A stretch of DNA of 9,564 nucleotides from CAZAQS01 sp964486825 (GTDB lineage Bacteria > Chloroflexota > Anaerolineae > Anaerolineales > UBA4823). The stretch is from positions 1 to 9,564 of the forward strand of contig CAZAQS010000185.1 in NCBI GenBank assembly GCA_964486825.1. The letters are read 5' to 3'. The notes under the pieces were generated by a model. The model was not told the DNA's origin and did no database searches. It saw nothing but the letters and a program-made list of their open reading frames with translations. Of the stretch, positions 6,092-9,564 are shown one piece after another. Numbering within the stretch: the stretch's first letter is position 1; each line of letters begins with the position of its first letter. The position numbers and the translations under genes are program-made.

Positions 6092-7357
6092 ATGAAGGTA
6101 TATCTGGATACAGTTGGTTGCAGGTTGAATCAAAGCGAGATAGAGACGTTTGCACGTCAGTTCCGCGGGGCCGGGCACACCCTGGTTTCAAAGTCAGGAG
6201 AGGCAGACCTGGTGGTGATCAACACATGTACTGTAACAGCCGCGGCGGCATCTGACTCGCGGCAAAAGATCCGCCAGGCAAGCCGGTCAGGCGCCGGGAG
6301 GATCATCGCGACTGGGTGTTGGGCTACCATGGATCCCATCGCAGCCTCCTCGCTCCCAGGAGTAAGCCAGGTCGTTCCAAACGAGAAAAAGGACGATCTG
6401 GTACCTGAGCTGTTTCAAATCCCGAAAGAAACATTTGATCTGGAGCCGTTGGAACGGGAGCCACTTCCTGGTGCTCGTGCAAGGACACGTGCTTTTGTTA
6501 AGGTCCAGGATGGGTGTGACAACCGCTGTACCTTTTGCATTACCACTGTTGCTCGCGGTCCGGGAAGAAGCCGGACGATCACAGATGTTTTGGCTGATGT
6601 AAAGGCTACGGCAAGTTCTCAAGAGATCGTGCTCACGGGTGTGCACCTGGGTTCCTGGGGACAGGATATTGCGTCAGAACTTAAAACCTTAGTACGCGTA
6701 ATTTTGCGTGAAACCGACACGCCCAGGTTGCGACTATCTTCACTGGAACCCTGGCAACTGGACCGGGATTTCTTCACGCTTTGGGAGGACCCACGCCTAT
6801 GCAGACACCTGCACCTGCCACTTCAATCTGGATGCGCTGCAACCCTAAGGCGGATGGCGCGTAAGACTACCCCAACGGAGTTTGCTGATCTGCTATCGGC
6901 AGCGCGAGAAATTGTCCCCGGGATCGCCATCACTACGGATATCATCGTCGGATTTCCGGGGGAAGATGAGGGTGAGTTCGATAAGAGCCTGGCTTTCGTG
7001 AAGTCCATGAACTTTGCCGGGGGGCATGTTTTCACATATTCAGCCCGAGCAGGCACAGCGGCCGCCAGGATGCCACACCAGGTTCCTAATAATTTGAGGA
7101 AGGCCCGTAATGCTCAAATGCGAACGGTGCTCTCAGAATCAGCCGAATCTTACCGCCGTTCCTTTGTTGGGCAAGAGCTACCCGTTCTGTGGGAAAGCGC
7201 TACGAAACTTGGACCCGATTCTTGGGATATGCAGGGTCTCACGGATAATTACCTGCGGGTATATGCCCATGCGCCTAGTCGCCTCTGGAATACAATAACT
7301 GCGGCAAAACTTACCGGCCTAAACGGTGAAGGTTTGCACGGGGAGATAAATATATAA
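6092..7357 (+). CDS. mtaB: tRNA t6A37 methylthiotransferase MtaB
   Basis: Radical-SAM enzyme that adds a methylthio group to N6-threonylcarbamoyladenosine at position 37 of tRNAs, giving ms2t6A next to the anticodon. The 421 residues show the full family layout. The N-terminal methylthiotransferase domain has three cluster cysteines: Cys10 (GCRLNQSE), Cys46 (NTCTVT) and Cys76 (TGCW). The radical-SAM motif CDNRCTFC supplies Cys142, Cys146 and Cys149 for the second 4Fe-4S cluster. HLHLPLQSG follows, and a C-terminal TRAM-like region ends the protein. GCRLNQSE favours MtaB over MiaB, which usually has GCQMN. AAAGGTG lies eight bases before the ATG at 6092; an in-frame TTG at 6086 is a less likely start. 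It leads an apparent cluster with the HIT gene 19 bases downstream. Confidence 0.95.
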   Translation: MKVYLDTVGCRLNQSEIETFARQFRGAGHTLVSKSGEADLVVINTCTVTAAAASDSRQKIRQASRSGAGRIIATGCWATMDPIAASSLPGVSQVVPNEKKDDLVPELFQIPKETFDLEPLEREPLPGARARTRAFVKVQDGCDNRCTFCITTVARGPGRSRTITDVLADVKATASSQEIVLTGVHLGSWGQDIASELKTLVRVILRETDTPRLRLSSLEPWQLDRDFFTLWEDPRLCRHLHLPLQSGCAATLRRMARKTTPTEFADLLSAAREIVPGIAITTDIIVGFPGEDEGEFDKSLAFVKSMNFAGGHVFTYSARAGTAAARMPHQVPNNLRKARNAQMRTVLSESAESYRRSFVGQELPVLWESATKLGPDSWDMQGLTDNYLRVYAHAPSRLWNTITAAKLTGLNGEGLHGEINI

Positions 7358-7366
7358 CCAGTCGCT

Positions 7367-7372
7367 AGGAGG
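7367..7372 (+). promoter_or_regulatory. Shine-Dalgarno of the HIT gene
   Basis: A complete AGGAGG lies four bases before the ATG at 7377, in the 19-base gap after mtaB. This is one of the strongest ribosome binding sites in the window. Confidence 0.8.
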
Positions 7373-7376
7373 AAAC

Positions 7377-7724
7377 ATGAACGCGGACTGCATCTTTTGT
7401 AAAATCATCAAAGGGGAAATTCCAGGCGATATCATTTACCAGGATGAGCAGGCAACAGCCTTCCGTGATATCAACCCCGCTGCTCCCACCCATATCCTCA
7501 TCATTCCCCAAAAACATATCGGCTCTATCAATGATATTACCCTGGATGACGAAGCCTTGATCGGACACCTGTTTACGGTAGCCCGCCATCTTGCTGGACA
7601 GGAAGGAATCGCAGAATCAGGCTACCGGCTTATCATCAACACTGGACCTGATGCCGGGCAGGCTGTTTTTCACATCCATCTACACCTCTTAGGAGGTAAC
7701 CGGATGCAATATCCTATGGGATAG
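7377..7724 (+). CDS. Histidine triad (HIT/HinT family) nucleotide-binding hydrolase
   Basis: 115-residue cytoplasmic protein of the Hint branch, whose members hydrolyse nucleoside phosphoramidates and aminoacyl-AMP adducts. The histidine triad is HIHLHLLGG, with His99, His101 (the expected nucleophile by homology with Hint) and His103. CIFC (Cys5, Cys8) and PQKH (His47) match the zinc-binding form of the family. IPGDIIYQDE, FRDINPAAPTHILIIP and the C-terminal GGNRMQYPMG are also typical, and the length is normal. It follows mtaB closely and shares its probable transcript. HIT genes beside mtaB are familiar from Firmicutes genomes, though the functional reason is not established. Confidence 0.95.
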   Translation: MNADCIFCKIIKGEIPGDIIYQDEQATAFRDINPAAPTHILIIPQKHIGSINDITLDDEALIGHLFTVARHLAGQEGIAESGYRLIINTGPDAGQAVFHIHLHLLGGNRMQYPMG

Positions 7725-7811
7725 CACACTATCTATTGGAACGGGGGTCCTTAATCTACCAAACACGTCCGAATAGAACCACCGTTATGTTCCTTTTAAC
7801 TTGAAAATGGG

Positions 7812-7817
7812 TATAAT
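7812..7817 (+). promoter_or_regulatory. Predicted -10 box of yqeY, implying a leaderless transcript
   Basis: A perfect TATAAT ends exactly seven bases before the ATG at 7825, so transcription should begin at or beside the start codon. There is no Shine-Dalgarno before this ATG. Candidate -35 sequences (GTTCCT or TTCCTT near 7789-7795) are poor. The preceding 100-base gap after HIT holds no gene and no clear terminator. Confidence 0.6.
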
Positions 7818-7824
7818 CAACTTT

Positions 7825-8268
7825 ATGGATACAAAAAGTCTCCTGGAAAACGACCTCAAGAATGCAATGCGCGCTGGCGATTCTGTGAAAAAGCGCGCCT
7901 TGCGAATGGCGCTTTCGGCCATCAGGTTCTCTGAGGTTCAAAAAGGGTCCCCCTTGGATGAACCTCAGGTCCTTGCTGTGCTCCAGAAAGAGATCAAATC
8001 GCAGCAAGAGACGATCGCTGAAGCTGAAAAAGCCAACCGTCCTGACATGGCTTCAGCTGCGCAGGCAGAGATAGCGGTTATAGAAAGTTATTTACCCCCT
8101 TCTCTAAGCCAGGTTGAGCTGGATGTCCTGGCCCGTGCTACGATCGCTGAGGTAGGAGCTTCCTCACCCGCCGATATGGGAAAGGTGATGAAAGCCTTGA
8201 TGCCGAAGGTTCAAGGACGCGCCCCAGGAGACCAGGTCAGCCAAACCGTACGCAATTTATTACAGTAA
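7825..8268 (+). CDS. yqeY: YqeY (GatB/YqeY-domain) family protein
   Basis: 147 residues, the normal size for stand-alone YqeY. The family is related to the tail domain of GatB, a subunit of the tRNA-dependent amidotransferase; the tail is thought to contact tRNA, but the role of free YqeY is not well defined. Seen here are MDTKSLLENDLKNAM at the N-terminus, KRALRMALSAIRFSEVQK (23-40), LQKEIKSQQETIAEAEKANR (53-72), IESYLPPSLS (86-95) and the conserved end motif MGKVMKALMPKVQGRAPGD (118-136). The family-like N-terminus and the TATAAT position favour ATG 7825 over upstream in-frame starts at 7801 (TTG) and 7807 (ATG), the latter lying before the -10. It is followed after six bases by the 7TM-HD gene, with which it probably forms an operon. 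Confidence 0.93.
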   Translation: MDTKSLLENDLKNAMRAGDSVKKRALRMALSAIRFSEVQKGSPLDEPQVLAVLQKEIKSQQETIAEAEKANRPDMASAAQAEIAVIESYLPPSLSQVELDVLARATIAEVGASSPADMGKVMKALMPKVQGRAPGDQVSQTVRNLLQ

Positions 8269-8274
8269 AGGTTC

Positions 8275-9564
8275 ATGACAACTTCCTCCCCTAAGCATCC
8301 CTCTCGGAAATCCTTGTATTACGCTGCTCTGGTTATTGTTATGAGTGGGATTGCTTTTCTTGCACTACTGTTACCATACTCGATCCTATTTCAAGAAACC
8401 CCACTGAAAGAAGGTGATGTGGCGTCCCAGGATTACCGGGCCTCGCGTGCGCTGACTTTTGAGAGTGATATCCTGACGCAACTGCAACGAGAAAAAGTCG
8501 CTGCTGATGTCAGACCCGTATATAGCACGGCTGACCCAGGTGTTGCTCGCAGGCAATTAGAACGGCTGCGAGCGGCTCTTTCGTATATCAGCGCCGTTCG
8601 TGCGGATATCGCCGCTACTCCTGAACAAAAGCTGGCCGACCTGGCTGCATTGGAAGATATTCACCTGGACCTTGAAACTGCACAGAGCATTTTGGTTTTG
8701 AGCAACTCGCGCTGGGAGACGATCAGCCGGGAAACGATTGTCGTTCTGGAGCAAGTGATGCGAACGACCATCCGGGAGGACCGGCTCGAGGAAGCTCGCG
8801 CCAATGTCCTCACACTGATCAGCCTCTCCCTTTCAGAAGCACAGGCTTCGATTGTTGCCGAGCTCGTCTCTGCCTTCATCGCTCCCAACAGCCTCTTTAA
8901 TGCAACCATGACAGAGCTGGCTCAGGAACAAGCTGTGGCTGCTGTCCTACCCGTTAGCCGCTCCTTTGCGGCTGGCGAAACCATCATATCCAGAGGCAGC
9001 GTTATCTCCAACACAGACATGGAAGCGCTGATGCATTTTGGGCTGACCAAGCCCGAGCTACGCTGGCAGGATTTGACCAGCGCGGGCACGTTGGTCCTGT
9101 TATCAATGACCTTCCTGGGATTTTACCTGCGTAGTAATACTCCCCTGGCTCAAGACTTGAGAAAGGTTACACTGATATCGGCTCTCTTCATCGTTTTTCT
9201 TGTCGTTGCTCGGTTGGCTGTTCCTGGTCATACAGTCATTCCATATCTCCTTCCCATTGCTTCCTACGCTCTAGTGGTCTCGGTTTTAATCGGCACAAAA
9301 CCTGCCCTGGTATCTGTATTCCCATTGGCCATCCTCTCCACCTATGATGTCCCGATCAGTTTGGAGCTGACGCTCTATTATGTGATCAGCAGCTTCATAG
9401 GGGTATTGGTCCTAGGGCGGGGACGGCGAATTACTTCGTTTTTTTGGACCGGGATGTCCGTTGCGGCTTCAGGAGCGGCAGTTGTAATCGTTTATCGCTT
9501 GCCTCTACCAGAGACTGACCTGGTTGGCTTGTTGACCCTGGTTGGCTCGGCTGGCCTTTATGGA
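8275..9564 (+). CDS. 7TM-HD membrane phosphohydrolase (PgpH/YqfF family), N-terminal part only
   Basis: 430 residues are visible and the frame is still open at the window end. It has one N-terminal transmembrane helix (about 14-36), a large extracytoplasmic region of the 7TMR-HDED type (about 44-262, ending PVSRSFAAGETIISRGSVIS and a short GL turn), then a series of membrane helices (about 268-284, 298-314, 321-341, 343-356, 363-380, 388-406 and a beginning one from 414). Known members carry a cytoplasmic HD domain after this and, in Firmicutes, hydrolyse cyclic di-AMP. That domain lies beyond the edge, so catalysis cannot be confirmed here. AAAGG overlaps the yqeY stop, three bases before this ATG, suggesting coupled translation. 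yqeY and this family are neighbours or near neighbours in many bacteria, usually upstream of ybeY. Confidence 0.88.
   Translation, partial: MTTSSPKHPSRKSLYYAALVIVMSGIAFLALLLPYSILFQETPLKEGDVASQDYRASRALTFESDILTQLQREKVAADVRPVYSTADPGVARRQLERLRAALSYISAVRADIAATPEQKLADLAALEDIHLDLETAQSILVLSNSRWETISRETIVVLEQVMRTTIREDRLEEARANVLTLISLSLSEAQASIVAELVSAFIAPNSLFNATMTELAQEQAVAAVLPVSRSFAAGETIISRGSVISNTDMEALMHFGLTKPELRWQDLTSAGTLVLLSMTFLGFYLRSNTPLAQDLRKVTLISALFIVFLVVARLAVPGHTVIPYLLPIASYALVVSVLIGTKPALVSVFPLAILSTYDVPISLELTLYYVISSFIGVLVLGRGRRITSFFWTGMSVAASGAAVVIVYRLPLPETDLVGLLTLVGSAGLYG

Noticed and set aside
7725..7824. A hidden rpsU or small RNA gene between HIT and yqeY
   Set aside because: The 100-base gap is too short for S21 (about 170-210 bases) and shows no strong hairpin or conserved RNA pattern.
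1..9564. CRISPR arrays, tRNA or rRNA genes, insertion sequences, phage or defence genes
   Set aside because: No spaced direct repeats, cloverleaf-like sequence, transposase or integrase motifs, or terminal inverted repeats were seen. The genes are standard metabolic, RNA-modification and envelope families.

Overview
This 9.6 kb window is an ordinary-looking bacterial chromosomal segment with ten protein-coding genes, two of them cut by the window edges, and no gap longer than about 113 bases. No RNA gene, mobile element or CRISPR array was seen. The gene content (a fatty-acid-type dehydrogenase with its own ETF, a TPR protein, tandem lipoproteins with a concanavalin-A-like fold, and a yqeY/7TM-HD pair) best suggests a member of the Chloroflexota, perhaps Anaerolineae. 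This is inferred from protein style and gene mix, since no taxonomic marker gene is present.

Left third (1-3035, minus strand): an apparent operon transcribed leftward in the order acyl-CoA dehydrogenase, etfB, etfA. It can oxidise an acyl-CoA and pass the electrons to the two-subunit electron transfer flavoprotein. etfB starts with TTG behind a strong Shine-Dalgarno, and the etfB stop overlaps the etfA start by one base (TGATG). etfA runs off the left edge, lacking only its last residues. The dehydrogenase carries glutaryl-CoA-dehydrogenase-like residues, and EtfB has a GRQAIDGD motif recalling bifurcating-type ETFs.

Middle (3036-6003): a divergent promoter region separates this operon from a plus-strand TPR protein with an N-terminal hydrophobic segment. 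A second promoter region with palindromic sequence follows, then two adjacent paralogous lipoproteins that look like products of a tandem duplication. All three proteins are predicted to be exported or membrane-attached.

Right third (6040-9564, plus strand): tRNA methylthiotransferase MtaB, a HIT-family nucleotide hydrolase, YqeY and the N-terminal part of a 7TM-HD (PgpH/YqfF-type) membrane protein. This order matches a neighbourhood familiar from Firmicutes, but the ribosomal protein S21 gene (rpsU) that often sits between HIT/mtaB and yqeY is absent.

The most interesting points are: two genes (TPR, yqeY) with a perfect TATAAT exactly seven bases before the ATG, which predicts leaderless mRNAs; the tandem lipoprotein pair with a conserved cysteine pair and coupled translation; and the substrate and electron-transfer type of the acyl-CoA dehydrogenase/ETF module. 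I did not find evidence of a wholly new defence or mobile system.
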